In this document: in pieces, positions 7,742 through 16,930 of the stretch
Position numbering within the stretch: position 1 is the stretch's first letter
How the letters are laid out: each line of letters begins with the position of its first letter
Source: Gracilimonas sp046602855
GTDB lineage: Bacteria; Bacteroidota; Rhodothermia; Balneolales; Balneolaceae
Assembly (NCBI RefSeq): GCF_046602855.1
Contig: NZ_JBKINJ010000002.1
Span: 877,316 to 941,315, forward strand
Reading direction: 5' to 3'
DNA length: 64,000 nt
The notes under the pieces: generated by a model
The model's database searches: none
Seen by the model: only the letters and a program-made list of their open reading frames with translations
What the model was told of the DNA's origin: nothing
Translations under genes and position numbers: made by a program

Positions 7742-9199
7742 ATGTCGAATTTGGACAATCTGGATAAAATTGTATCGCTGGCGAAAGCGCGGGGCTTCAT
7801 CTTTCAATCATCAGAGATCTATGGCGGACTCAGTGCCGTTTACGATTACGGACCCCTCGGTGTAGAACTAAAACGAAATATCCGTGATGCCTGGTGGAAG
7901 GAGATGACCCGCCGCCACGATAACATTGTTGGCATAGATGCCGCCATCTTCATGCATCCAAAAGTGTGGGAAGCAAGTGGTCACGTGGGTGGATTCAATG
8001 ATCCGATGATCGATGACAAGCAATCCAAAAAACGCTATCGTGCGGATATGCTCATTGAGCAGCACATTGAAAAGCTGCGAAAAGATGAGAAAAACGAAGA
8101 AGCCAATGCCATTCAAGAAAAATTGGACTCCTGTGGTTCACGCAAAAGTCTGACCGAAGACCTATACGAGATCATCATGGAAAATGAGATCCGTGCTCCG
8201 GAATCCGGCGCTTTCGATTGGACCGAAGTACGCCAGTTCAACCTGATGTTCAAAACCCAGTTTGGGTCGACTTCAACCGAGGAAGACGGCGTATATTTAC
8301 GACCTGAAACCGCCCAGGGAATTTTTGTGAACTACAAGAATGTACTGGACACAGCTCGTGTAACCGTTCCATTTGGGATCGCCCAAACCGGTAAAGCTTT
8401 CCGAAATGAGGTAGTGGCTCGTCAGTTTGTATTTCGTATGCGGGAATTTGAGCAGATGGAAATGCAATACTTTGTGAAGCCGGGAACTGATGAAGATGAA
8501 TACGAAAAATGGCTGGAAAAGAGACTTGAGTGGCATAAAATGATGGGGATCCGAGAAGAGAACTTAAGAACAGCTCCACATCCTGAGGATAAACTGGCAC
8601 ACTATGCAAGAGCGGCTGCCGATATACAGTACAAATATCCGATTGGCTGGCAGGAAGTGGAAGGTATCCACAATCGAACAGATTTTGACCTGACTCAGCA
8701 TGCCGAGTTTTCCGGTAAGAAACTGGATTACTACGATCAGAAAAATCAGGAGCGTTTTGTCCCATATGTGATCGAAACTTCAGTGGGCCTTGACCGACTT
8801 ACCCTCATGGTACTTTGTGATGCTTACCGAGAGGAAGAAGTAGATGGCGACACACGCACCGTTTTGAAAATGAATCCAAAGCTGGCTCCCGTTCAGGTTG
8901 GTATTTTCCCGCTCATAAAGAAAGACAAACTGCAAGATCTAGCCCATAAAATTGAGAAAAACCTCCGTGAGGAATTCTCGGTGATGTACGATGAATCCGG
9001 GTCAATAGGTAAGCGTTACCGTAGATTGGATGAAGCCGGAACGCCATTTTGCGTGACTGTAGACTTCGACGGAGTAGAATCAGAAGGAGAGGATACGGTG
9101 ACCATTCGGTACCGCGATGATATGAGTCAGGATCGTGTGCCTGTTTCAAGACTGGCAGATGTGATCCGTGATGGCATGGAAGACTGGAAGCCGGAGTAA
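7742..9199 (+). CDS. glyS: Glycine-tRNA ligase, dimeric class II type
   Basis: Charges tRNA-Gly with glycine. 485 residues, the size of the single-chain (alpha2) enzyme. Visible features: N-terminal SLAKARGFIFQSSEIYGG and YDYGPLG, class II motif 2 around FRNEVVARQFVFRMREFEQ-type sequence in two stretches (GKAFRNEV, RMREFEQME), motif 3 ETSVGLDRL, and a C-terminal anticodon-binding domain. An in-frame ATG at 7712 would add MNYCNCKITD. The 7742 start was preferred because family members begin close to the SLAKARG segment. A strong terminator follows at 9225. Confidence 0.95.
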   Translation: MSNLDNLDKIVSLAKARGFIFQSSEIYGGLSAVYDYGPLGVELKRNIRDAWWKEMTRRHDNIVGIDAAIFMHPKVWEASGHVGGFNDPMIDDKQSKKRYRADMLIEQHIEKLRKDEKNEEANAIQEKLDSCGSRKSLTEDLYEIIMENEIRAPESGAFDWTEVRQFNLMFKTQFGSTSTEEDGVYLRPETAQGIFVNYKNVLDTARVTVPFGIAQTGKAFRNEVVARQFVFRMREFEQMEMQYFVKPGTDEDEYEKWLEKRLEWHKMMGIREENLRTAPHPEDKLAHYARAAADIQYKYPIGWQEVEGIHNRTDFDLTQHAEFSGKKLDYYDQKNQERFVPYVIETSVGLDRLTLMVLCDAYREEEVDGDTRTVLKMNPKLAPVQVGIFPLIKKDKLQDLAHKIEKNLREEFSVMYDESGSIGKRYRRLDEAGTPFCVTVDFDGVESEGEDTVTIRYRDDMSQDRVPVSRLADVIRDGMEDWKPE

Positions 9200-9224
9200 T
9201 CTTCTGAGTCCACTAATAATATTT

Positions 9225-9258
9225 AAAGGCAGTCCAACCAAATGGTCTGCCTTTTTTT
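9225..9258 (+). terminator. Intrinsic terminator of glyS
   Basis: Stem AAAGGCAG/CTGCCTTT extended by CCA/TGG inside, followed by a run of seven T. It lies 26 bases after the glyS stop codon. Confidence 0.85.
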
Positions 9259-9324
9259 AGTTTGAATCAACTGTAACCAACCTTAAGAAAGGATGTCTAT
9301 TCTTGCTAACTGATTACAGGTCCT

Positions 9325-10113
9325 TCAGGAAAGCTCTTCCAGCAATTCTTTTGCTTTCTCCATATTCCACTCTTGGATCTCATTGCTGGGAGTTTCCTGC
9401 AGTACTTCCTTCAATGTTTGTATTGCTTTCTGCTTTTGACCGGACCGCTCATAGTGACGAGCAAGGTCAAGCTTAAAACGAATGACCTTCTCAGGTTTAA
9501 GATCTATGGCTTTATTGATGTACTTTACAGCTTTTTCATTGGAGGCTCCATCCGGTAACCCCTCAGAGAAAATTCCTGCTGCAAATTCTTGAGCAGAACC
9601 CACGTTTGCCACCTCGCTGTGCCATACTCCCAATAAAAGCCATGCCGGAGCATACTCGGGAAGTAATTCCACGGCTTTACTTACATGCTTTTTTATGATG
9701 TGTGATTTTTCAATACGTGTATCAAGGTTAGAGATATCAGAAATGCGGCCTTGAGCTACTGCGTATACAAAATGTGTATAGCCTTTATCCGGATATAGTT
9801 CTAAGGTCTTTTCAGCATATTCCAACGACTCCTTGTAGTAGTCTTCCTTTTCTGATCCAGATTTCATTCGGAATCCAATACGGGCATAGAGCAGTGAAGT
9901 ATGCCATAAAGCTTCATAATGCTCTGGTTTTTCGTCAAGAACTTTGAGATACGTTTCAAGCGCTTTTTGTTCCTTAGCCTCATCAAAATAGGTGGCTGCC
10001 TGACTAACCAGCGAATCTGTGGCAACATTATCTTGAGCTTTTGCCAGGCCGGTTAAAATCAAGCAGAGCGTGAAGACCAGGAAGAAATTTCTATTAAATA
10101 CACGACGACCCAT
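9325..10113 (-). CDS. Exported TPR-repeat protein
   Basis: 262 residues with a signal peptide (LVFTLCLILTGLAKAQ, cleavage near residue 27) and then tetratricopeptide-like helices across the mature part, for example QKALETYLKVLDEKPEHYEAL and SLEYAEKTLELYPDKGYTHF. The overall pattern resembles the TPR domain of the RMD (regulator of microtubule dynamics)-like family found in many bacteria. TPRs bind other proteins; the partner is unknown. Probably periplasmic. It is monocistronic, convergent with glyS. Confidence 0.75.
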   Translation of the reverse strand: MGRRVFNRNFFLVFTLCLILTGLAKAQDNVATDSLVSQAATYFDEAKEQKALETYLKVLDEKPEHYEALWHTSLLYARIGFRMKSGSEKEDYYKESLEYAEKTLELYPDKGYTHFVYAVAQGRISDISNLDTRIEKSHIIKKHVSKAVELLPEYAPAWLLLGVWHSEVANVGSAQEFAAGIFSEGLPDGASNEKAVKYINKAIDLKPEKVIRFKLDLARHYERSGQKQKAIQTLKEVLQETPSNEIQEWNMEKAKELLEELS

Positions 10114-10498
10114 AAAGTATCTATCAATTATTTGCTGTTTTTTAAAATATTAAAATTTGCCATGACAAACAGTTAATACAAAGAACTTTAAATGATTTTG
10201 AGGAAAGGTTTTCGTGTAATTGAAACTTGTGAAACACAAACGCATAAAACCGCAACAACATCTTCAACTTTGATTTCTACACCATCCAACGAGTAGATCA
10301 GGGTCCCATTTTTCCATACTTATCTGTGAAGCTCAGTCTCTTGTAAACATGACACAAATATGAAGATAGAACACCGTTTGTAAGGTATTTTAAAGAATAG
10401 GTTATTAGTGTAAATAATAGTTCTGTTTTTTCTGAGATTCTGTTTATATTTAAAGCCTTTTTCGGATAAGAAATTGAACGTATAAAATATCCAAATTC
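10114..10498. other. Intergenic region between the divergent TPR and rpmH genes
   Basis: 385 AT-rich bases without a credible gene. It should contain the promoters for both divergent units; TATATTTA at 10445-10452 is a weak -7 candidate for rpmH. Nothing else is recognised. Confidence 0.4.
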
Positions 10499-10657
10499 AT
10501 GAAACGCACGTACCAACCTAGTAATAAGAAGCGTAAGAATAAGCATGGTTTCCGCGAACGTATGTCCAGTAAGAATGGGCGAAGAACCATTGCGAGCAGA
10601 CGCAAAAAAGGACGTCACAAGCTGACAGTAAGTGATGAGAGAAAAGGAGCCAAGTAG
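10499..10657 (+). CDS. rpmH: 50S ribosomal protein L34
   Basis: 52 residues, highly basic, starting MKRTYQPSNKKRKNKHGF and containing SSKNGRRTIASRRKKGRHKL, the standard L34 sequence. It is a small structural protein of the large ribosomal subunit. Its last 23 bases overlap the start of rnpA, the usual bacterial arrangement in which the two genes are cotranscribed. Confidence 0.97.
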   Translation: MKRTYQPSNKKRKNKHGFRERMSSKNGRRTIASRRKKGRHKLTVSDERKGAK

Positions 10658-11066
10658 GGCCACATATTCTTCTGATCACAGATTTACTCTGCCTAAATCT
10701 CAAATTCTAAGTGGCAGGCGAAATTTTGAGGAACTCTTCAACGGTTCCTCATTCATCTCTAAACCGGCGGTGAACATTCGCTATTCAGTCACACGCGGCA
10801 ACGGCAACCAGTACTATGTCGGATTTATAGCCCCTAAAAAGATCGGTAATGCGGTAGAACGAAATAGAGCAAAACGTTTTATGAGAGAAGCTTACCGACT
10901 TAATCAACACATCATTACAGAATTGCCTCAGTTAGCTGACATAAAACTTAAGTTCGCTTTTCTGGCTCGTCGCGCTGACCTCACCTTTGAGACTGTTCAA
11001 AAGGATGTAGTTTCCGGAATGGAAAAACTGCGTGAACGGATCTTGTCAAACCACTCAACTTTCTAA
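10635..11066 (+). CDS. rnpA: Ribonuclease P protein component
   Basis: About 143 residues. It is the protein subunit that helps RNase P RNA mature tRNA 5' ends. The signature is VERNRAKRFMREAYR, the conserved RNR helix; the upstream YVGFIAPKKIGNAV segment is also typical. The ATG at 10635 is preceded in frame by a GTG at 10632; either gives an N-terminal extension inside rpmH, a common overlap for this pair. yidC follows 11 bases later. No yidD lies between, unlike in many bacteria. Confidence 0.93.
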   Translation: MREKEPSRATYSSDHRFTLPKSQILSGRRNFEELFNGSSFISKPAVNIRYSVTRGNGNQYYVGFIAPKKIGNAVERNRAKRFMREAYRLNQHIITELPQLADIKLKFAFLARRADLTFETVQKDVVSGMEKLRERILSNHSTF

Positions 11067-11077
11067 ACCCTATACTT

Positions 11078-12895
11078 TTGGATAAGAATACAGTAACCGG
11101 ATTTGTTTTAATATTTCTACTCATGTTGGGATGGTTTTATTTTACCATGCCTTCTGAGGAAGAGTTAGCACAACAAAGAAGAGATCGAGTTATTCAAGAC
11201 AGCTTGGCTCTGGTTGAGCAAAACATAGAGGATAGCCTAGATGGAGCTGGTGGCGTACAGAATCAAGAGACTCAAACACGTCCGGAGCCGGCAATTAGTG
11301 AAGATGTTGATGAGCCCGCACCGGTTCAGGGGTTGTTTTCAACAGGGCAGGTTTCTGAAGAAACTGAGATTGAGGTCAAGACACCTCTATATACTGCTAC
11401 CTTTACTAACAGAGGTGCCGGTCCGAATTCTTTTTTATTAAATGAATATGATACGTGGGATGGTCGTCCGGTTCAACTAATAGCTGACACCACGCAATCA
11501 GCCTATAATATTGGGTTTCTGTCAACTGAGAACTACAACGTTGAGACTCAGAATCTGCTTTTCAAACAGGTTACATCAGGTAGATCTATAAACATTAGAC
11601 AAGGGGAACAGCGTGAGATCCGGTATGAAATGGATCTTGGTGAAGGTCGAAAAGTGGTGCTTACCTATCTGCTGAATGGTAACACATATGAAGTGGATGT
11701 AGATGTGCAGTTTATTGGTTTAACAGATTACGTTATTGGCCGAAGCATTGACTTTGGCTGGACATCCCCATTGAGATTTACAGAAAAAGATCATACTCAA
11801 GATGCACTTGCAACTTCAGCATATACCTACGCAGGTGGTGAGTTGGAACAGTTTAAACTAGATGAGCCCGGAAGGGAAGAATCTACGATCAATGGCAATA
11901 TCGATTGGGTAGCTACAAAAACGAAATTTTTTACTCAACTTATTAAGCCACTTACTCCAACCGATGCTGCATTAATGACAGCAGAAGTGACAGGCGAAGC
12001 TGATAATCAAAATACTGAACACAGATATACTTCATCCATTCGCTCCGATCTCGATCAGGAGGGTACTGCATCATACCGCTTGTATGTCGGACCAATGAAA
12101 TACCGTGAAATTGTAGAGGTTGATGAACATGCCTATGATATGGTTGATGTGGGATGGAGCTGGCTGAGATGGTTCTCTGATCCCTTTGTGCGCTGGTTGG
12201 TTATTCCATTTTTCGAATTTATGTCAGGATTCACCTCCAACTTTGGAGTGATCATCATTGTTTTTGCTTCGCTCGTTAAGCTTGTGCTATCTCCGCTTAC
12301 ATATAAGAGTTACAAGAGTATGGGAGCCATGAGTGAGTTGCAACCGCAGATGAAGGAGATACAGGAGAAGTACAAAGATAATCCTCAGAAGCAGCAAAAG
12401 GCTACGATGGATCTGTATCGTAAGAATAAGGTGAATCCACTAGGCGGGTGTTTGCCTAACCTGCTTCAGTTTCCGATCCTGATCACGCTTTGGAGATATT
12501 TCCAGAATTCTATTCTGATTCGTCAGGAAGAATTTCTATGGGCGGCTGACTTATCAGCACCCGATTACATTCTAAGTTTGCCGTTTAGTATTCCTTTTTT
12601 GGGCGAAGAGATAGCCGGATTCGTATTGCTTATGACAGCGGCTATGATGGTTCAAAGTAAACTTACCGGTGGTATGAGCGGCGGTGCGGGAGGCGCAAGT
12701 CCAATGGCCGGCCAGATGAAGATGCTTCAGTATATATTCCCGGTCATGCTATTATTTATATTTAATAACTTTGCAGCCGGACTGAGTCTGTACTATCTGA
12801 TCTTTAATGTGCTATCGATTATTCAGCAGGTTCTGATCAAAAGAAAACTTCACGGTGATAAGGAAGGAGATACAGGAGAAGTTGCTAAAGCCTGA
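11078..12895 (+). CDS. yidC: Membrane protein insertase YidC
   Basis: 605 residues; inserts and folds inner-membrane proteins alone or with Sec. The start is a TTG, needed to keep the first membrane helix (TGFVLIFLLMLGWFYF). A large periplasmic domain (about 60-350) follows, then the conserved insertase core with PFFEFMSGFTSNFG, the cytoplasmic coiled region MKEIQEKYKDNPQKQQ, the LGGCLPNLLQFPI motif and the final helices ending near IIQQVLIKRKL. It completes the rpmH-rnpA-yidC cluster. Here that cluster lies about 17 kb from dnaA rather than beside it. Confidence 0.96.
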   Translation: MDKNTVTGFVLIFLLMLGWFYFTMPSEEELAQQRRDRVIQDSLALVEQNIEDSLDGAGGVQNQETQTRPEPAISEDVDEPAPVQGLFSTGQVSEETEIEVKTPLYTATFTNRGAGPNSFLLNEYDTWDGRPVQLIADTTQSAYNIGFLSTENYNVETQNLLFKQVTSGRSINIRQGEQREIRYEMDLGEGRKVVLTYLLNGNTYEVDVDVQFIGLTDYVIGRSIDFGWTSPLRFTEKDHTQDALATSAYTYAGGELEQFKLDEPGREESTINGNIDWVATKTKFFTQLIKPLTPTDAALMTAEVTGEADNQNTEHRYTSSIRSDLDQEGTASYRLYVGPMKYREIVEVDEHAYDMVDVGWSWLRWFSDPFVRWLVIPFFEFMSGFTSNFGVIIIVFASLVKLVLSPLTYKSYKSMGAMSELQPQMKEIQEKYKDNPQKQQKATMDLYRKNKVNPLGGCLPNLLQFPILITLWRYFQNSILIRQEEFLWAADLSAPDYILSLPFSIPFLGEEIAGFVLLMTAAMMVQSKLTGGMSGGAGGASPMAGQMKMLQYIFPVMLLFIFNNFAAGLSLYYLIFNVLSIIQQVLIKRKLHGDKEGDTGEVAKA

Positions 12896-12999
12896 CAGAT
12901 ACTGTGAATAAGTAGATCAGAGAATGAGGAAGTTCTTATTACTTAATTCTATATTTACTTATCTGTTTTTTTCTAAAATCTCAAAATCATCCATAATCA

Positions 13000-13905
13000 T
13001 TGCTCAGTAAAGCTCTTGGTAATTATCCTGAATATCGATTTCAAAATGGGCAGAAGCGCCTTTGGAATCCTATTGAGAAAAAAACATTCGCAGATCTTCC
13101 GGAAGAAAGAGTTCGCTTAGCCTTAGTGGAGTATCTGACCGGTGATCTTGGGTTTTCATCTTCCCGCATTTCTTTTGAAAGTCCTGTTAAGTCACAGTCT
13201 GATAAAACCCAATCAAGAACGGACCTTATTTACTACAACAAGGATTTTAAGCCTGAGCTACTGATCGAATGCAAAGCACCAAGTGTAAAACTCACGGAAA
13301 ATGCTTCCATTCAGATCGCACGGTATAATGAGAAAATAAACGCCCGTTATCTGTTGATAAGTAATGGTTTGGTGGATCACTGGTTTAAAAATGATTCAGA
13401 TGGTGTGAAATCATTGGCATGGCTGCCGGATACGTATGAACAGAAAAAACTTAGATCCAGAGATACTCAGTACTGGGAGTTGAGGGGGTTCATTGGTAAG
13501 GGAACAGACCAGGGCACAAAAGAAGTACTGAGAAAATTCAATATGTATTTATTCGGTGATCCGGTTCAGCCCATTAAATATCTGGACTTTGATGGCTTTC
13601 CTGACACCTATGCACTGAAACATTTCTATAGGATCTTCGGGATCGACAAACAAACAAAACTGGGTATCAATATTGCCGCTAATTCCGAAGGAAATACCAG
13701 ATTCAATGTGATTCTGAATGTAAAAGGGTTGAACGTTGCTTTTGCCACAGCGGAAGTTGGAATGATGAAATTTACTGAAGGTGTGGTTCATTCAGGAAAA
13801 GGAGAGAAAACGATCGACCTGAATGAGACCATTGACTTGAAAAGAGATATCCTTTTAAAAGATCGGGCCGTCGATCTTGGTAAATTGCTGAACACCTATT
13901 CTTAA
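13000..13905 (+). CDS. HsdR N-terminal (PD-(D/E)xK nuclease-like) domain protein, orphan
   Basis: 301 residues. The first half matches the type I restriction HsdR_N domain: RTDLIYY (Asp75), PELLIECKAP (Glu90, Lys92) and a QxxxY-like SIQIARYNEKIN (Gln105, Tyr109), so the nuclease active site looks intact. No helicase motor, HsdM or HsdS is present. The C-terminal 150 residues have no recognised domain. The start is a TTG; an in-frame stop lies just upstream. It may be a stand-alone nuclease or a housekeeping relative of restriction enzymes. It follows yidC by 104 bases. Confidence 0.75.
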   Translation: MLSKALGNYPEYRFQNGQKRLWNPIEKKTFADLPEERVRLALVEYLTGDLGFSSSRISFESPVKSQSDKTQSRTDLIYYNKDFKPELLIECKAPSVKLTENASIQIARYNEKINARYLLISNGLVDHWFKNDSDGVKSLAWLPDTYEQKKLRSRDTQYWELRGFIGKGTDQGTKEVLRKFNMYLFGDPVQPIKYLDFDGFPDTYALKHFYRIFGIDKQTKLGINIAANSEGNTRFNVILNVKGLNVAFATAEVGMMKFTEGVVHSGKGEKTIDLNETIDLKRDILLKDRAVDLGKLLNTYS

Positions 13906-13987
13906 GCCGGTAGTCGATATTAGTCGGCTATTTCATTATTCTGTTAGGGTATAAATGACCATCAAAATTTAACAAGAAGACAATCGT

Positions 13988-15325
13988 ATGATGCATCAGA
14001 ATCACCGTGTAAAACTATTTTCTTTATTCGATGACGGACAGAAGGGAGCCGTTTTCATTCAGGGTTCAGAGATCCTTTATAGAGATGAGACCGATTATGA
14101 ATACCCGTTTCGGCAGGAGTCTAATTTTTGGTATCTGACAGGTGTAAATGAACCTGAATGCGCCTTGATTCTGGATCTTAAGACCGAAGAATACCACCTC
14201 TTTGTTCCGAAAAGGGATGCGCAATATGCAGTTTGGCATGGGTATGTGAAATCACAGGAAGCATGGAGGGAAAAGTATAACCCTGATCATATCCACTATA
14301 CAAATGAGATCCTTACGGTGATGAATAAGATCAAACCGGACAAGGTATATTGCCTGAATGATATTGATGCTGAACTTATCGAAGATCTGGACCGGGGCTT
14401 CGAAGCAGATATCGAGACCCTTCAGGATGCTCTTACCTATTGTAGGGTCATCAAGACCGATGAAGAAATTGAATACATGCGAAAAGCGGCAGCGGTCAAT
14501 AATTTAGCTCACACTGAGGTGATGAAGGCGATCAAACCGGGAATGTATGAGTACGAATTGAAGGCGTTGTTTACAAAGATACAATATGAAAATGGTCTGC
14601 AGCAGGATGCCTATAACGGGATTTTTGCGGGTGGCAAGAACAGCGCGATCCTTCATTATGTTGAAAATAACAGTAAGATCAATGATGGTGATCTTTTTCT
14701 CTTAGATGCCGGACATGAATACGAAGGCTATGCTTCCGACATCACTCGAACTTATCCTGTAAATGGGAAATTTACGTCTCTTCAAGCCGGTGTTTATGAT
14801 GCGGTTTTGAACGCACTCAACTCATCTATAGATCAGGTCAAAATGGGTGTGAAGATGGAAGACCTGCACCTGCATGCAGCCAGAACGATCATGGAAGGGC
14901 TGAAGGAAGCCGGAATAGTTAAGGGCTCTGTTGATGACATGATGGAAAACGATATTTTTGCTCTTTTCTTTCCGCATGGATTGGGTCACTTCCTTGGATT
15001 GGATACGCATGATGTGGGCGGATATCCAAAAGGAGTGGAGCGTATAGATCGACCCGGAATCAAATTCTTGCGCGTTCGCAGAGATCTTCAGCCCGGAATG
15101 GTTGTAACCATTGAACCAGGAGCCTATTTTGTGCCTGCTCTGATTATCCCGGCTTTGGAGGATGAAACTCAGTCACAGTTCCTGAATGCCGAAAAGCTGA
15201 CCAAGATGTACGAGTTTGGCGGAATCAGAATTGAGGATAACCTTGTTGTTACCGAAGATGGATATGAGAATCTGACAGATGTACCTAAAGAGAGATCTGA
15301 GATCGAGAAACTTATTAACAGATAA
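13988..15325 (+). CDS. pepP: Xaa-Pro aminopeptidase (aminopeptidase P/prolidase family, M24B)
   Basis: 445 residues; cleaves N-terminal residues that precede proline, or Xaa-Pro dipeptides. An N-terminal creatinase-like domain (about 1-155) precedes the pita-bread catalytic domain. All five dimetal ligands are visible: Asp240 (FLLDAG), Asp251 (ASDITRT), His334 (GLGHFLGLDTHD), Glu376 (TIEPGAY) and Glu416 (GIRIEDN). Cytoplasmic, with no signal peptide. Starts at tandem ATGs (13988/13991). A long hairpin covers its stop codon. Confidence 0.92.
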   Translation: MMHQNHRVKLFSLFDDGQKGAVFIQGSEILYRDETDYEYPFRQESNFWYLTGVNEPECALILDLKTEEYHLFVPKRDAQYAVWHGYVKSQEAWREKYNPDHIHYTNEILTVMNKIKPDKVYCLNDIDAELIEDLDRGFEADIETLQDALTYCRVIKTDEEIEYMRKAAAVNNLAHTEVMKAIKPGMYEYELKALFTKIQYENGLQQDAYNGIFAGGKNSAILHYVENNSKINDGDLFLLDAGHEYEGYASDITRTYPVNGKFTSLQAGVYDAVLNALNSSIDQVKMGVKMEDLHLHAARTIMEGLKEAGIVKGSVDDMMENDIFALFFPHGLGHFLGLDTHDVGGYPKGVERIDRPGIKFLRVRRDLQPGMVVTIEPGAYFVPALIIPALEDETQSQFLNAEKLTKMYEFGGIRIEDNLVVTEDGYENLTDVPKERSEIEKLINR

Positions 15326-15348
15326 AGTTAAGTTCTTTATCTGTTAAT
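15314..15348. terminator. Hairpin over the pepP stop codon
   Basis: Perfect 14-bp arms ATTAACAGATAAAG and CTTTATCTGTTAAT with a 7-base loop; the pepP stop is inside the left arm. There is no T-run, so it may be an RNA-stabilising or weak terminating structure. Confidence 0.4.
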
Positions 15349-15370
15349 ACAGGCTTAAAGTAAATGTAAA

Positions 15371-15433
15371 ATGCAGGAAATTGCTGCCTTTGATGAACTG
15401 TTGGTATGGAAGGTATCAAGAAAATTGAGGTAA
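15371..15433 (+). pseudogene. Possible relic of a four-helix-bundle (23S IVS-type) protein gene
   Basis: From the ATG at 15371 the frame reads MQEIAAFDELLVWKVSRKLR and then a stop. AFDELLVWKVSRKL resembles the opening of the small four-helix-bundle proteins related to 23S rRNA intervening-sequence proteins. Downstream DNA to about 15535 has no matching open frame. If real, only the first helix survives. This rests on a short match. Confidence 0.3.
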
Positions 15434-15583
15434 CGAATCCCACGAATTGTATGGAACCGTCTAAAGAAGAAGCAATAAGGTCAATCAATACCTTAGTTAT
15501 CTTAGTAAGATTAAGATCAATTACTGTAAGGAACTGATATCAAATACACAACTTACGAATCAACAAATAACGAATAATTAAAG

Positions 15584-16834
15584 TTGGCAAGAAAGAAGTT
15601 TGACATACCGGAGATGTATCGGTCACCCATCATTCGGAAGGTGAAGGATGCGACAAAGATAATTGACCCCATGAAGAAAGATATGGAACCAACTGTTCTT
15701 GATTTCGGTCCGGTTCAGTTTTTGATCCCTCGCTTCTTCGGTTTTTGTTACGGAGTCGAAAATGCCATTGATATTGCATATCGGACAGTAGCTGAAAATC
15801 CGGATAGAAACATTTACTTACTGAGTGAAATGATCCATAATCCTACGGTGAATGAGGATTTGCAGAAAAAAGGCGTAAAGTTTCTTTTTGATACAGATGG
15901 AACCGAACGTATTCCTATCTCATCCCTGAATTCAGAGGATATTGTGATCGTACCAGCATTCGGAACTACTTTGGATATTCAGGCTCAGCTAAAGGAAGTT
16001 GGGATAGATCCCTATCAATATGACACTACCTGTCCCTTTGTAGAAAAAGTGTGGAAGCGTGGAAAACAGTTGGGTAAAAAAAATTACAGTTTAGTGGTTC
16101 ACGGAAAACACCAGCATGAGGAGACCCGAGCCACATTTTCCCACAGTGCAGAGCATTCTCCGGTAGTTGTGGTTTTGAATTCTGAGGAGGCTCGCACCCT
16201 GGCGGATATCATTACTGGGGAGCGGCCCGCATCGGATTTCGAAAAATACTTCGGTCATAAGTCTACCAAAGGTTTTGATCCATTGACAGATATGGAGCGA
16301 TTTGGTGTGATCAATCAAACCACTATGCTGGCAACCGAAACACAGGAAGTAATGGAAATTCTGCGCGATGCGACCATCAAGAGATTTGGTGAAGCCAATA
16401 TACTCGATCACTTTGCGGACACGTCAGACACCCTTTGCTACGCTACCAACGAGAATCAATCAGCTACTCTCGTACTTGCAGAGACCAATGCCGATCTGTC
16501 GATCGTAGTGGGTGGCTATAATTCTTCCAATACCATGCATTTGGTAGAGATACTCGAGCACAAATTCCCAACCTATCACGTGAGAGATAAAGGTGAGCTT
16601 TCTGAAAATAAGGTTCTGCATTTCGATCAATGGGCCAAAGAACTGAAACAGACAAAAGACTGGCTTCCAGAAAAAGACAGGCCGGTTAAAATTGCACTGA
16701 CTTCCGGTGCTTCCTGCCCGGATATTTTAGTGGATGAAGTTCTTCTGCAGATTCTGGAATACTTTGAAGGAACCAAAGAGCTGGATAAAGTCATCGCACC
16801 ATTTGAGGAAAAGCTGGAACAGGAAGAAGCTTAA
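15584..16834 (+). CDS. ispH: 4-hydroxy-3-methylbut-2-enyl diphosphate reductase
   Basis: 416 residues; last step of the MEP pathway, reducing HMBPP to IPP and DMAPP. The three iron-sulfur ligands are Cys55 (GFCYGVENA), Cys150 (DTTCPFVEKVW) and Cys285 (DTLCYATNENQ). Substrate-site segments MIHNPTVN, HGKHQHEET, GGYNSSNT and TSGASCPD are present. It is the longer type found in plants, cyanobacteria and Bacteroidetes-like bacteria rather than the roughly 310-residue E. coli type. The start is TTG. yjbQ follows 96 bases later. Confidence 0.95.
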   Translation: MARKKFDIPEMYRSPIIRKVKDATKIIDPMKKDMEPTVLDFGPVQFLIPRFFGFCYGVENAIDIAYRTVAENPDRNIYLLSEMIHNPTVNEDLQKKGVKFLFDTDGTERIPISSLNSEDIVIVPAFGTTLDIQAQLKEVGIDPYQYDTTCPFVEKVWKRGKQLGKKNYSLVVHGKHQHEETRATFSHSAEHSPVVVVLNSEEARTLADIITGERPASDFEKYFGHKSTKGFDPLTDMERFGVINQTTMLATETQEVMEILRDATIKRFGEANILDHFADTSDTLCYATNENQSATLVLAETNADLSIVVGGYNSSNTMHLVEILEHKFPTYHVRDKGELSENKVLHFDQWAKELKQTKDWLPEKDRPVKIALTSGASCPDILVDEVLLQILEYFEGTKELDKVIAPFEEKLEQEEA

Positions 16835-16860
16835 TGTTTTGAAACTGGTAATCGTTATTT

Positions 16861-16902
16861 GTTATTGGTTAATGGGTGATCATGAAACGATTAACCAATA
16901 AC
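16861..16902. repeat. AT-rich inverted repeat between ispH and yjbQ
   Basis: 13-bp perfect arms GTTATTGGTTAAT and ATTAACCAATAAC around a 16-base loop. A further partial copy, ACCAATAACG, ends just before the yjbQ ATG. A related CAACAAATAACGAA string precedes ispH. No T-run. Confidence 0.5.
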
Positions 16903-16930
16903 GATTAACGAACCAACCAATAACGAAAAA

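Noticed and set aside
10298..10663. 121-codon leftward frame over rpmH and its upstream region
   Set aside because: Its C-terminal part is the upstream gap and its N-terminal part is antisense to rpmH and rnpA, which are certain.
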